Shown here piece after piece: positions 31,845 to 40,915 of a DNA stretch of 64,000 nucleotides; position 1 is the stretch's first letter; the number at the start of each line of letters is the position of its first letter. The position numbers and the translations under genes were made by a program. The stretch comes from Streptomyces sp. NBRC 110035 (GTDB taxonomy: Bacteria > Actinomycetota > Actinomycetes > Streptomycetales > Streptomycetaceae), in assembly GCF_000829695.1 (NCBI RefSeq), contig NZ_BBNN01000030.1, forward strand, positions 1 through 64,000. The letters run 5' to 3'. The notes beneath the pieces were generated by a model, which made no database searches, had not been told where the DNA came from, and saw nothing but the letters and a program-made list of their open reading frames with translations.

Positions 31845-34429
31845 GCCGCGTCGCACGCCTGGCCGCGCAGCGCACGGGCCAGGTCGTCCCGGGCCTCCAG
31901 CACCAGACGGCGCAGTGCCGGGGGCGCGTCCTCGTGGGCCGCGAGCCACGCGTCCGTCGCGTCCAGCGTCCCGGGCGAGTCCAGCAGTTCGGGGAACAGT
32001 CCCCGCACCACGTGCATGCCGATCTGGATCGACCGCTCCTCCCACACCCGCTCGATCACCGCGAAGTACTTCTCCGCGTACGGGGCGAGCAGCTCCCGCT
32101 GCGAGGGCTGGGCGAAACCGGCGATGGTCGCCTCCACCAGCGAGTTGGACAGCTCCCGCGACTCCACGACCCGGTCCCAGTCCGCCGCCTTGACCTCCGC
32201 CGACGGGCGGGCGGCCAGGCAGCGGACCTGGTGACGCCTGCCGGAGGCGGTGTCGTCCCGGGCCAGCTCCTCGGCCAGCGCCTTCTCGTCGGCGAGCCCG
32301 TGCGCGGCCAGCGGCTCCAGGAACACCCAGCGCAGTTCCTGGTCGACGTCGAGCCCCTCGACCGTCACCGTGCCCGACAGCAGCTCCTGGAGCAGCTGGA
32401 AGTCGCCCGGCGCGCCGGCCGACCGGGCGAAGAAGCGGGCCCAGGCCAGCTGCTGCTCGCTGCCCGGCGCGGCGGCCTCCAGCTCGCGCCGGGCGCCCTC
32501 GGCGAGCAGCCGGCCGCCGGTCTCCCGCCAGGCGGGCGCCGCGTAGTGGACGATCGCCGACTCGGCCCAGGCGTGCAGCATCTGGAGCACGCCGATGTCG
32601 GACTCGCGCCCGCCGAACCGCAGGACCAGGTCCACGAACTCCCGCGCGGGCAGCAGCGCGTCCCGGGTGAGGTTCCACAGCGCCGACCAGCACAGGGCGC
32701 GGGCCAGGGGGTCGGTCAGCGCGCCCAGGTGTCCGCGGAGCGTGGCCAGCGAGGTCTCGTCGAAGCGGATCTTGCAGTACGTGAGGTCGTCGTCGTTGAC
32801 CAGCACCAGCTCGGGCGCGTCGGCCCCGGCGAGTTCCGCGACGACCGTACGGGCCCCGTCGACGTCCGCCTCGGCGCGCGCGTACCGCTCCAGCGCGCCG
32901 TCGTCCGTCCGCCGGTACAGGCCCACCGCGACCCGGTGCGGGCGCAGTTCCGGGAGCGACTCGGCGGCCTCCTGCACCACCGCCAGCTCGTCGATCCTGC
33001 CCTCCGCGGTCAACAGCACCTGTGGCGTCAGGGAGTTGACCCCGGCCGTCTGGAGCCAGGCCCGCGACCACGCCGTCATGTCGCGCCCGCTGGTCTCCTC
33101 GAGGACCGACAGCAGATCACCGAGCCGGGTGTTGCCGTACGCGTGCCGCTTGAAGTAGCGCCGGGCGCCCTCCAGGAAAGCGTCCTGGCCGACGTACGCC
33201 ACCAGCTGCTTGAGCACCGAGGCGCCCTTGGCGTACGTGATGCCGTCGAAGTTCAGCTTGGCGTCCTGCAGGTCGCGGATGTCCGCGGTGACCGGGTGCG
33301 TGGACGGCAGCTGGTCCGCGCGGTACGCCCAGGCCTTGCGACGGTTGGCGAAGGTGACCCAGCCGTCGGTGAACCGGGTGGCGCCCACGAGCGAGAAGGC
33401 GCCCATGAAGTCGGCGAAGGACTCCTTCAGCCACAGGTCGTCCCACCACTCCATGGTGACCAGGTCGCCGAACCACATGTGCGCCATCTCGTGCAGGATC
33501 GTGTTGGCGCGGCCCTCGTAGGACGCCCGGGTGACCTTGCCGCGGAAGATGTACTCCTCCCGGAAGGTCACCAGACCCGGGTTCTCCATCGCGCCCAGGT
33601 TGTACTCGGGCACGAACGCCTGGTCGTACTTCCCGAAGGGGTACGGGTAGTCGACGTGGTCGTGGAAGAAGTCCAGGCCCTGCTTGGTCACCAGGAAGAC
33701 GTCGTCGGCGTCGAAGTGCGGCGCGAGACCCTTGCGGCACATCGCGCCGAGCGGGATCTCCAGCCGTGTGCCGTCGGGCAGTTCACGCTCGTAGGAGTCG
33801 GTGACGTAGTGGTACGGCCCGGCGACCACGCAGGTGATGTACGTCGAGATCGGCTTGGTCTCCGCGAACCGCCACACGCCGTCGGTGAGTTCACCGACCC
33901 CGTTGCTCCACACCGTCCAGCCCTCGGGGGCCCGCACCTCGAAGCGGTGGGGCGCCTTGAGGTCGGGCTGTTCGAAGGTGGCGTACACCCGGCGGGCGTC
34001 GGCCGGCTCGTACTGGGTGTAGAGGTACACCTCGCCGTCCTCGGGGTCGACGAAGCGGTGCAGGCCCTCGCCGGTACGGGAGTACGCGCACCACGCGTCG
34101 ACGATCAGCTCGTTGTCGGCGGCGAGGTCGTCGAGGAGCAGCCGGGAGCCGTCGAACACCTCGCCCGGGTCGAGGTCCCGCCCGTTGAGCGAGACGGCCG
34201 TCACGCTCGGCGCGATCAGGTCCGCGAAACTGCTCGCGCCGGGCTCCGCGCAGCGGAACCGGACGGTCGTCACCGAGCGGAACGTGCGCGGCCCGTCCAC
34301 GCCGCCCCCGCCCTCCCCGCCGGCCGTGCCGATCGCAGTGCGCAGGTCGAGGGACACCTCGTACCCGTCCACCGACAACAGTGCGGCCCGCTCCCGGGCC
34401 TCGTCGCGGGTCAGGTTCTCACCGGGCAC
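31835..34429 (-). CDS. pepN: M1-family aminopeptidase N (second paralogue)
   Basis: 864 residues from GTG 34429, with AGGAG 7 bases upstream; a longer frame to 34588 is only the leader. It is the same family as the copy at 17438-20026 with the same architecture: GAMEN near residue 278, HEMAHMWFGD near residue 311, third zinc ligand in LKESF, ERAP1-like C-terminal domain. Differences from the first copy include a Gly-rich insertion after residue 30 (GTAGGEGGGGVDG) and Lys for Asn before the ligand Glu, so substrate preference may differ. Both being complete argues for separate roles rather than redundancy. Monocistronic with its own terminator. Confidence 0.95.
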   Translation of the reverse strand: MPGENLTRDEARERAALLSVDGYEVSLDLRTAIGTAGGEGGGGVDGPRTFRSVTTVRFRCAEPGASSFADLIAPSVTAVSLNGRDLDPGEVFDGSRLLLDDLAADNELIVDAWCAYSRTGEGLHRFVDPEDGEVYLYTQYEPADARRVYATFEQPDLKAPHRFEVRAPEGWTVWSNGVGELTDGVWRFAETKPISTYITCVVAGPYHYVTDSYERELPDGTRLEIPLGAMCRKGLAPHFDADDVFLVTKQGLDFFHDHVDYPYPFGKYDQAFVPEYNLGAMENPGLVTFREEYIFRGKVTRASYEGRANTILHEMAHMWFGDLVTMEWWDDLWLKESFADFMGAFSLVGATRFTDGWVTFANRRKAWAYRADQLPSTHPVTADIRDLQDAKLNFDGITYAKGASVLKQLVAYVGQDAFLEGARRYFKRHAYGNTRLGDLLSVLEETSGRDMTAWSRAWLQTAGVNSLTPQVLLTAEGRIDELAVVQEAAESLPELRPHRVAVGLYRRTDDGALERYARAEADVDGARTVVAELAGADAPELVLVNDDDLTYCKIRFDETSLATLRGHLGALTDPLARALCWSALWNLTRDALLPAREFVDLVLRFGGRESDIGVLQMLHAWAESAIVHYAAPAWRETGGRLLAEGARRELEAAAPGSEQQLAWARFFARSAGAPGDFQLLQELLSGTVTVEGLDVDQELRWVFLEPLAAHGLADEKALAEELARDDTASGRRHQVRCLAARPSAEVKAADWDRVVESRELSNSLVEATIAGFAQPSQRELLAPYAEKYFAVIERVWEERSIQIGMHVVRGLFPELLDSPGTLDATDAWLAAHEDAPPALRRLVLEARDDLARALRGQACDAAAG

Positions 34430-34611
34430 AGGCGGACTCCTCATGCGTCGTCTCGTGCGTCGTCGACATCGACAGGTCTGTACAGCACCGATCCTGCCAT
34501 GCGCCCCTGACACGTGGCAGGAGGGAAGGGGAGGGGCGGGAATGAGGGGTGGAGCGCGGGTGTTTCCCGGGGAAGCGATTGCCCGCACCTGATTCCCTTC
34601 CGAGGAGCGAC

Positions 34612-35259
34612 ATGCCGGACGCGTCCACCACCACTCCTGTCGACTTCTGGTTCGACCCGCTGTGCCCCTGGGCCTGGATGACCTCCCGCTGGGTGCTGGA
34701 GGTGGAGAAGGTGCGGGACATCAAGGTCCGCTGGCACCTGATGAGCCTCGCCGTTCTCAACGAGGACAAGCTCGACGAACTGCCCGAGGAGTACGCCGAG
34801 ATGCTCGCGACCAAGGCGTGGGGCCCCGTCCGTGTCGTCGCCGCGGCCCAGGAGGAGCACGGCGCCGAGGTGCTCGGCGACCTCTACACCGCGATCGGCA
34901 CCCGCATCCACAACGACGGCGAGGGCCCGACGAAGGAGGCCGTGGCCGCCGGCCTGAAGGAGGCCGGGCTGCCCGGCTCCCTCATGGACCACTGGGACGC
35001 CACCCCCTACGAGCCCCAGCTGCGCGCCTCCCACAAGGAGGGCATCGACAAGGTCGGCCAGGACGTCGGCACCCCGGTCATCGCCGTGCCCGGCGCCGAC
35101 GGCGAGCAGATCGCCTTCTTCGGTCCGGTCGTCACCCCCGCCCCCAAGGGTGAGGAGGCCGCCCGCCTCTGGGACGGCACCCTCGCCGTGGCCTCCGTGC
35201 CCGGCTTCTACGAGATCAAGCGGACGCGGACGAAGGGCCCGGACTTCGGCAACCTGTGA
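34612..35259 (+). CDS. DsbA-fold mycothiol-dependent nitroreductase-like protein (Rv2466c family)
   Basis: 215 residues from ATG 34612, with GAGGAG upstream. It has a thioredoxin-fold start VDFWFDPLCPWAWMTSRWVL with a CPWA active site (only the first Cys of a CxxC), a helical insertion, and the cis-Pro segment GTPVIAVPG near residue 160. The Mycobacterium relative Rv2466c uses mycothiol to reduce nitro compounds and protects against oxidative stress; the same active-site sequence is seen here. It stands alone, divergent from the second aminopeptidase. Confident family, inferred function. Confidence 0.85.
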   Translation: MPDASTTTPVDFWFDPLCPWAWMTSRWVLEVEKVRDIKVRWHLMSLAVLNEDKLDELPEEYAEMLATKAWGPVRVVAAAQEEHGAEVLGDLYTAIGTRIHNDGEGPTKEAVAAGLKEAGLPGSLMDHWDATPYEPQLRASHKEGIDKVGQDVGTPVIAVPGADGEQIAFFGPVVTPAPKGEEAARLWDGTLAVASVPGFYEIKRTRTKGPDFGNL

Positions 35260-35308
35260 CGGGACGCTCCGGGGCCGGCCGCTTCGGACAGGGGTGACAC
35301 CGGGACCG

Positions 35309-35551
35309 TCACTCCGGTTCGGGCAGGCGGATGGGCTTGGGGAACGGCTTCACCGTCCACCCCGTGCGCAGGTTGCGGCACTGCCTGCCGGACTCCGGGT
35401 CCAGTACGTTCACGCAGATCCAGAACTCGTTCACCCCCGCCCGCCCCAGCCTCTCCTTGAGCTGCTCCTGCTCCGCCCTGTTCAGCTGACGATGCGGTTG
35501 CTCCGCGTCGCATGTCGAGCAGGGGTACTTCTTGGTCCTGGCTGTCGTCAT
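35309..35551 (-). CDS. Small zinc-ribbon-like hypothetical protein
   Basis: 80 residues from ATG 35551. An N-terminal CSTCDAEQPHR (CxxC) and a later CVNVLDPESGRQC pair suggest one zinc-binding ribbon of the kind found in small DNA/RNA-associated proteins. The middle helix is LNRAEQEQLKERLGRAGVNE. No known domain is recognised. It is convergent with the nitroreductase-like gene and sits downstream of the truncated permease, separated from it by a strong hairpin. Confidence 0.6.
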   Translation of the reverse strand: MTTARTKKYPCSTCDAEQPHRQLNRAEQEQLKERLGRAGVNEFWICVNVLDPESGRQCRNLRTGWTVKPFPKPIRLPEPE

Positions 35552-35580
35552 GAGGCACTTTGACCCGGAATGCCGCATAC

Positions 35581-35619
35581 CGGAAGCCCCCGCGAGTCGA
35601 GTCCTCGCGGGGGCTTCCG
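35581..35619. terminator. Perfect 16-bp hairpin
   Basis: Arms CGGAAGCCCCCGCGAG and its complement with a 7-base loop, lying between the permease gene end and the zinc-ribbon gene start. A short T-rich stretch follows on the plus strand. Confidence 0.75.
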
Positions 35620-35654
35620 TCTTTCCGCCTGCCGGGTGAACGGTGAGAAGACGG

Positions 35655-36902
35655 TCACGGGGGCAGGATGCTTATTGCAGATTGCTTGCAACTGCAGGCT
35701 AGCAGCAGGAGTGGTGTGCGCGGGGTTCGGTTCCCCGGGTCCGTGTGCGAGCCCTGGGAGGAGCGTGCCCCGGCCCGCTGCCGGACGTAGCCCGCGGCCG
35801 CCAGGAGGAGGGTCATGCCGCCCGTCGAGTACAGCTGCACGCGCGTGTCCGGCTCCCGGGCCATCAGGACGAAGACGGCGGCCATCCCGGCCAGGGCGAT
35901 CCACGTCAGCCACGGGAACGCCCACATCCGGACGACCAGCTCCTGGGGCGCCTCGCGCTCCAGGACGCGGCGCAGCCGCAGCTGCGAGACGGCGATGAAG
36001 ATCCAGACGACGAGGATCACCGCGCCGATCATGTTCAGCAGCCAGGAGAAGACGTCGTCGGGCCGCCAGTAACTGAGCAGCACGCACAGGAACCCGAAGA
36101 CCGACGAGGCCGGCACCGCGACCCTCGGCACCCCGGCCGACACCAGGCCCAGCACCTTCGGCCCCTGGCCGCGCCGCACCAGGGAGTAGCCGATGCGCGA
36201 GGCGCCGTAGATGTTGGCGTTCATCGCGGACAGCAGCGCCACCAGCACCACGACGTTCATCAGCTGCCCGGCGCCCGGGATGCCGAGCCGGTCCAGGGCG
36301 GCGACGTACGGGCCCTGCTCGACGACCGCCGGCGAGTCCCACGGGACCAGGGCGACGATGACCGCCATCGAGCCGACGTAGAACAGCGCGATCCGCCACA
36401 TCGCCGTACGGACCGCGCTCGCGACACCCTTGACCGGGTTCTCCGACTCCGCCGCGGCGATGGTCACCGTCTCCAGGCCGCCGTACGCGAAGACGGACGC
36501 GAGCAGGCCGATCACCAGCCCCTCGCCGCCGTTCGGGAGCAGCGGGGTGAGGTTCGAGGTGCCGGGGGAGCCGGTGCCCGGCAGAACGCCCGCGACGGCC
36601 AGCACGCCGAGCACCAGGAACAGCGAGATCGCGCCGACCTTCAGTGCCGCGAACCAGAACTCGAACTCGCCGAACTTCTTCACGGCCGCGAGGTTCGTGG
36701 CGCAGAACACCACCATGAACAGTGCCACCCACGCCCACTCGGGCGTACCCGGGAGCCAGCCGGTGACGATCTTCGCGGCGCCGATGCCCTCCAGGCCGAC
36801 CGCCGTGCACAGCAGCACCCAGAACGCCCAGCCCGACCGGAGCCGGCCGCTTTGGCGGGACCCTACAGACGCCGACCGGCCGGGTCCTGTAGGGGAGGCC
36901 AC
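35655..36902 (-). pseudogene. APC-superfamily amino acid permease lacking its N-terminal helices
   Basis: 415 residues. From SGWAFWVLLCTAVGLEGIGA onward it matches LysP/GABA-permease-type transporters (WLPGTPEWAWVALF, KKFGEFEFWFAALKVGAI, SVFAYGGLETVTIAAAESEN, NANIYGASRIGYSLVRRGQG). Such proteins begin about 100 residues earlier with helices 1-2 and the substrate-binding GGxIGTG motif; none of this is present, and the first about 22 codons are Ser/Gly/Arg filler. Only 168 bases separate it from divergent bioY, so the missing part is not elsewhere. The join region contains an inverted pair CCCTACAG/CTGTAGGG (36861-36868, 36887-36894). Probably a non-functional 5' deletion. Confidence 0.65.
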
Positions 36903-37070
36903 GTCACCTCAGTGACCGGCATCACCCCGTACCCGGGTTGGCGGGAGTTCTTTGTCCGGAGCCCACCACGGGCCCGCCGGAGCCTTTGTCGGGCGCTGAC
37001 GGTGATCGGCGCGAGGGCGCTGGGATAGCGTCGCGGTGTCCCGAACCGCCCTCACCTCCGCGGAGTCCCC

Positions 37071-37676
37071 ATGAGCACCGCAGCCGCCCCATCCGCTCTG
37101 CCCCAGCAGGGCGGAACCCGAGTCGGCCTGGTCCTCGCCGACCTCGTCCCGGCGTCCCGCGTACGGGAGGTCGCCCTCGTCGTCGGAGGTGCCGCGCTCA
37201 CCGGCATCGCCGCCCAGCTCGCCGTCCCCGTCCCGGGCTCCCCGGTCCCGGTGACCGGCCAGACCTTCGCCGCGCTCCTCGTCGGCACCGCCCTCGGCGC
37301 CCGGCGCGGTCTGTTCGCCCTCGCGCTGTACGCGATGGCGGGCGCCGCCGGCGTGCCGTGGTTCGCCGAGGGCGGGTCCGGCATCGGGATGCCGTCGTTC
37401 GGCTACGTCCTCGGCATGCTGCTGGCCGCGGTCGTGGTGGGTTCCCTCGCCCGCCGCGGCGCCGACCGCTCCGTCTGGCGGACGGCGGGCACCATGCTGC
37501 TCGGCTCGGCGGTCATCTACGCCGTCGGCGTGCCCTACCTGGCGCTGGCCACCGGCATGTCCGCCTCCGCCGCGGTCGCGGCCGGCCTCACTCCGTTCCT
37601 CATCGGCGACGCCCTGAAGGCGGCCCTGGCCATGGGAGTGCTCCCCACCGCCTGGCGGTTCGTCAACAAGCGCTGA
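37071..37676 (+). CDS. bioY: Biotin transporter substrate-binding component BioY
   Basis: 201 residues from ATG 37071, with GGAG 5 bases upstream. An S-component membrane protein of ECF-type importers; six helices. Family motifs: LTGIAAQLAVPVPGSPVPVT near residues 43-62, GQTFAALLVGTALGARRG, ALYAMAGAAGVPWFA, GYVLGMLLAA, and VGVPYLALATGM. No ecfA/ecfT (bioMN) genes follow, so it would work alone or with a shared energising module. A 21-bp terminator hairpin follows. Confidence 0.92.
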   Translation: MSTAAAPSALPQQGGTRVGLVLADLVPASRVREVALVVGGAALTGIAAQLAVPVPGSPVPVTGQTFAALLVGTALGARRGLFALALYAMAGAAGVPWFAEGGSGIGMPSFGYVLGMLLAAVVVGSLARRGADRSVWRTAGTMLLGSAVIYAVGVPYLALATGMSASAAVAAGLTPFLIGDALKAALAMGVLPTAWRFVNKR

Positions 37677-37717
37677 CGGCAGGACTCCTCGGGCCGATCC
37701 GGCACGGACGGACAGCA

Positions 37718-37766
37718 GGAAGGAGGCCGGCCGGGCGCGCGTACAGCGCCCGGCCGGCCTCCTTCC
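37718..37766 (+). terminator. Perfect 21-bp hairpin after bioY
   Basis: Exact arms 37718-37738 and 37746-37766 (left arm starts GGAAGGAGGCCGGCCGGG) with a 7-base loop. Confidence 0.8.
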
Positions 37767-38072
37767 GTGTTCCCGGGGCTCATCGGGCGGGACCACCGGT
37801 GAGCCTGCCGGCGGGTCGGGCCGGCCCTCCCGCCGCCGTGGCCGCCGCGACCACCACGCCCCGGCCGCCCCGGCCGCGAGGAACGCGGCCCCGTCGTGCC
37901 GGTCGCTCCGCGCCGGCTCGGGGCCGGGCGGGGCGGCGCACGCCGCCGTGCCGGGCCCGCGGCGGCCGGCGCACGGTGCCCCGGGTCCCGCCCCTCGCGT
38001 CCCGTGCCCGTGCCCGTGCCTGTGCCCCGCCCCGCCGCTCCCGCGCGCGATCCGCCGTGTCACACTCGGGGC
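37767..38072. other. Gene-free stretch with short GTGCCC repeats
   Basis: About 300 bases of very GC-rich sequence before rpiB. Around 38006-38030 the hexamer GTGCCC recurs in tandem (GTGCCCGTGCCCGTGCCTG). A minus-strand frame here is Arg/Gly/Pro filler, so I see no gene. Confidence 0.5.
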
Positions 38073-38558
38073 ATGCGCGTGTACCTCGGTTCCGACCATG
38101 CCGGATACGAACTCAAGAACCACCTCGCCGCGTGGCTCGAGGAGGTGGGGCACGAGCCCGTCGACTGCGGGCCCCACCTCTACGACGCCCAGGACGACTA
38201 CCCGCCCTTCTGCCTGCGCGCGGCCGAGCGGACCGCCGCCGACCCCGGCAGCCTCGGCATCGTGATCGGCGGCTCCGGCAACGGTGAGCAGATCGCCGCG
38301 AACAAGGTCAAGGGCGTACGGGCGGCCCTGGCGTGGAGCGAGGAGACCGCGGCGCTGGGCCGCACGCACAACGACGCCAACGTGGTCGCGGTGGGTGCGC
38401 GCATGCACACCACGGACGAGGCGACGAAGTTCGTCGAGATCTTCCTGGGCACCCCGTTCTCGGGCGACGAGCGCCACAGCCGCCGCATCGACATGCTCGC
38501 GGACTACGAGACCACCGGCGACCTCCCCCCGATCCCGCCCCACCACCCCCAGCAGTAG
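38073..38558 (+). CDS. rpiB: Ribose-5-phosphate isomerase B
   Basis: 161 residues from ATG 38073. Interconverts ribose 5-phosphate and ribulose 5-phosphate in the pentose phosphate pathway. Motifs: MRVYLGSDHAGYELKNHL at the N-terminus; GIVIGGSGNGEQIAANKV near residue 63, with the Glu of the actinobacterial subtype in place of the Cys of the E. coli enzyme; and RTHNDANVVAVGARMHT. The short C-terminal tail HHPQQ is not conserved. A DNA glycosylase gene follows 144 bases downstream on the same strand. Confidence 0.92.
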   Translation: MRVYLGSDHAGYELKNHLAAWLEEVGHEPVDCGPHLYDAQDDYPPFCLRAAERTAADPGSLGIVIGGSGNGEQIAANKVKGVRAALAWSEETAALGRTHNDANVVAVGARMHTTDEATKFVEIFLGTPFSGDERHSRRIDMLADYETTGDLPPIPPHHPQQ

Positions 38559-38702
38559 CCGGCGCCCGGCCCGTACCCGGCCGGCCCGTACGCGACCCGC
38601 CGGGGAGCGGCAGCTCCCACGGCGGGGCGGACGGATGTGCAGGCCCCGGCAGGCGGTGGCCGGCGACGGCGGAAGAGAGCAGAGAAGGAAGGGACCGGAC
38701 CC

Positions 38703-39527
38703 GTGCCGGAGGGCCACACCATCCACCGGCTGGCCGAGGACTACGCCGCCGCCTTCGCCGACGGCGGCCCCCTGCGCGTCACCAGCCCCCAGGGCAAGTT
38801 CAGCGCCGCCGCCCTCCTCGACCGCACCCCCCTGCACACCGCCGACGCCCACGGCAAGCACCTCTTCCTCGGCTTCCGTGACCCCGATCCCGAGCACACC
38901 GCCTGGGTCCACATCCACCTCGGCCTCTTCGGCAAGGTCGCCCTGGGCCCGGCCCCCGTGCCCCCGCCCACGGACACCGTCCGCCTGCGCCTCGCGCATC
39001 CCACGGCGTACGCCGATCTCCGCGGACCCACCACCTGCGCCCTGATCACCGGCCCCGAGAAGCGGGCGGTACACGACCGCCTGGGCCCCGACCCCCTGCG
39101 CCCGGACGCCGAACCGGACGCCGCCTACCGCAGGATCAGCCGCAGCCGTACGACGATCGCCGCACTTCTCATGGACCAGAAGGTCATCGCCGGCGTCGGA
39201 AACGTCTACCGCGCCGAGGTCCTCTTCCGGCACCGCATCGACCCCTACCGCGCGGGCCGGGACATCACCCCCGCCGAGTGGGACGCGATCTGGACCGATC
39301 TGGTCGGGCTGATGCGCGAGGGCGTCAGCAACAACCGCATCGACACCGTCAGTCCGCAGCACACCCCGGAGGCGATGGGCCGCCCGCCGCGCGTCGACGA
39401 CCACGGCGGCGAGGTGTACGTCTACCGCCGGGCCCATCAGCCCTGCCACCTCTGCGGCGGTGAGATCCGCACCGCCCCTCTCGCCGCCCGTAACCTCTTC
39501 TGGTGCCCCGCCTGCCAACACCGTTAG
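38703..39527 (+). CDS. nei: Fpg/Nei-family DNA glycosylase (endonuclease VIII type)
   Basis: 274 residues from GTG 38703, with AAGGGA upstream. Removes oxidised bases and nicks the strand. After Met removal the catalytic Pro-Glu is present (PEGHTIHRLAED). The helix-two-turn-helix with DNA-binding Asn/Lys is seen in LLMDQKVIAGVGNVYRAEVL near residues 155-175, and the C-terminal zinc finger CHLCGG..CPAC near residues 246-272 is intact. The GHTIHRLA beginning indicates Nei rather than Fpg. Probably cotranscribed with rpiB. Confidence 0.92.
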   Translation: MPEGHTIHRLAEDYAAAFADGGPLRVTSPQGKFSAAALLDRTPLHTADAHGKHLFLGFRDPDPEHTAWVHIHLGLFGKVALGPAPVPPPTDTVRLRLAHPTAYADLRGPTTCALITGPEKRAVHDRLGPDPLRPDAEPDAAYRRISRSRTTIAALLMDQKVIAGVGNVYRAEVLFRHRIDPYRAGRDITPAEWDAIWTDLVGLMREGVSNNRIDTVSPQHTPEAMGRPPRVDDHGGEVYVYRRAHQPCHLCGGEIRTAPLAARNLFWCPACQHR

Positions 39528-39654
39528 AGATTTTCCGCCGGACGCCCCCCGCGAGGGCCCCCGGTGAAGTTGACTGTGGAGTCGGTCCCCCAACGGGGGA
39601 CAACCAGGACCTCCCGTGCCAAGTGGCCGGTCCGATGGATAGGGTCCCGAACTG

Positions 39655-40833
39655 ATGGCAGCAGGACGAGAGAGGCGCGCAGAAGCCGACACGTTGACGG
39701 CCCGGGTGAAGAAGCAGTGGCACCGGGCCCGCGTCGGCGTGCGCCGGGCCGCCGTCGACTACTTCCGCGGGGACGGCTCCGACTGGATAGCCCTCGCGGG
39801 GCTGCTGCTGACGATCCCGCTCATCGCGGTGGCGACCCTGGCCAACTCCGTGTGGTTCGCGCCGTCCGCCCTGGTCCTGCCGATCGTCGCCGGCGGGCTG
39901 CTGCTGCGCCCGGCGAGCCTGCTCGGCCTGTACGCGGCGGCGGCGACCGCGCTGATCGTGGAGGCCGTCCGCCTCGGCCCGTACACCGAGGGCGCCTCCC
40001 GGGTCACCCCCGGCGTCGTCCTCGTGGTGGCCGCCGGAGGCTTCTTCGGCCTGGTCGTCGCCCAGTTCCGCAGCCGGGTCGGCGTACCCTGGCGGCGGGG
40101 CGGCACCATGCTGTTCGACCTGCGGGAACGCATCCGCGTCCAGAGCCAGTTGCCGACCCTGCCCAGCGGATGGCACCGGGAGATGTCCCTGCGCCCCGCG
40201 GGCGGCCAGTCCTTCTCGGGCGACTTCGTGGTCGCCGCCCGCACCAACGGCGGGCGCACGCTGGAAGTCGTCCTGACCGACGTGTCCGGCAAGGGCATGG
40301 ACGCCGGATCGCGTGCCCTGCTGCTGTCCGGCGCCTTCGGCGGCCTGCTCGGCAGCCTCCCGCCGCACGCCTTCCTGCCGGCCGCCAACGGCTACCTCCT
40401 CCGCCAGGAGTGGGAGGAGGGCTTCGCCACCTCCATCCACCTCGTCCTCGACCTGGACTCCGGCGACTACGAGCTGTACTCCGCCGGACATCCGCCGGGC
40501 CTCCAACTCAGCGCGGGCAGCGGCAAATGGGAGGAGAAGACGGCCGACGGCCCGCTCCTCGGTGTCTACGACGGCGCCCAGTTCGACCCGGTGAAGGGCT
40601 CACTGCGCGCCGGCGACGTGCTGATGCTGTTCACCGACGGCCTGGTGGAGACGTCGGAGCGGGACATCGTCGAAGGCATCGACCGCCTCACCGGCGAGGC
40701 CGACCGCTATGTCGCCGGCGGCTTCCACGGAGCGGCCTGGCACCTCATCGAAGCGGTCGCCAAGGACGTCAACGACGACCGGGCGCTCCTGCTGATCTGC
40801 CGCGAGGGCCCGACGGCCGCCGCGACCCGCTGA
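39655..40833 (+). CDS. Membrane-bound SpoIIE/RsbU-type PP2C phosphatase
   Basis: 392 residues from ATG 39655. Four to five membrane helices at residues 45-145 (DWIALAGLLLTIPLIAVATL, VVLVVAAGGFFGLVVAQF), then the SpoIIE phosphatase domain: SLRPAGGQSFSGDFVV, LEVVLTDVSGKGMDAGSRAL near residue 205 with metal-binding Asp, YELYSAGHPPGLQL, DVLMLFTDGLVETS near residue 325, and DVNDDRALLLI at the end. It probably dephosphorylates an anti-sigma-factor antagonist. TAGGGT lies 9 bases before the start, so the leader is very short. No STAS or anti-sigma gene is adjacent. Confidence 0.9.
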   Translation: MAAGRERRAEADTLTARVKKQWHRARVGVRRAAVDYFRGDGSDWIALAGLLLTIPLIAVATLANSVWFAPSALVLPIVAGGLLLRPASLLGLYAAAATALIVEAVRLGPYTEGASRVTPGVVLVVAAGGFFGLVVAQFRSRVGVPWRRGGTMLFDLRERIRVQSQLPTLPSGWHREMSLRPAGGQSFSGDFVVAARTNGGRTLEVVLTDVSGKGMDAGSRALLLSGAFGGLLGSLPPHAFLPAANGYLLRQEWEEGFATSIHLVLDLDSGDYELYSAGHPPGLQLSAGSGKWEEKTADGPLLGVYDGAQFDPVKGSLRAGDVLMLFTDGLVETSERDIVEGIDRLTGEADRYVAGGFHGAAWHLIEAVAKDVNDDRALLLICREGPTAAATR

Positions 40834-40915
40834 CCGGATGCCCCACGGCTCGGTGCCACCACTCTTCTGCCGTCCTCCGCTCTGCTCACCGTCGCAGGCG
40901 AGGGACACTGGGAGG

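Noticed and set aside
37780..37974. Minus-strand frame as a small gene
   Set aside because: Its translation is Arg/Gly/Pro low-complexity sequence typical of an antisense frame in GC-rich DNA.
37718..38040. CRISPR array or satellite
   Set aside because: Only one hairpin and a few GTGCCC hexamers are present; there is no regular repeat-spacer pattern here or elsewhere in the window.
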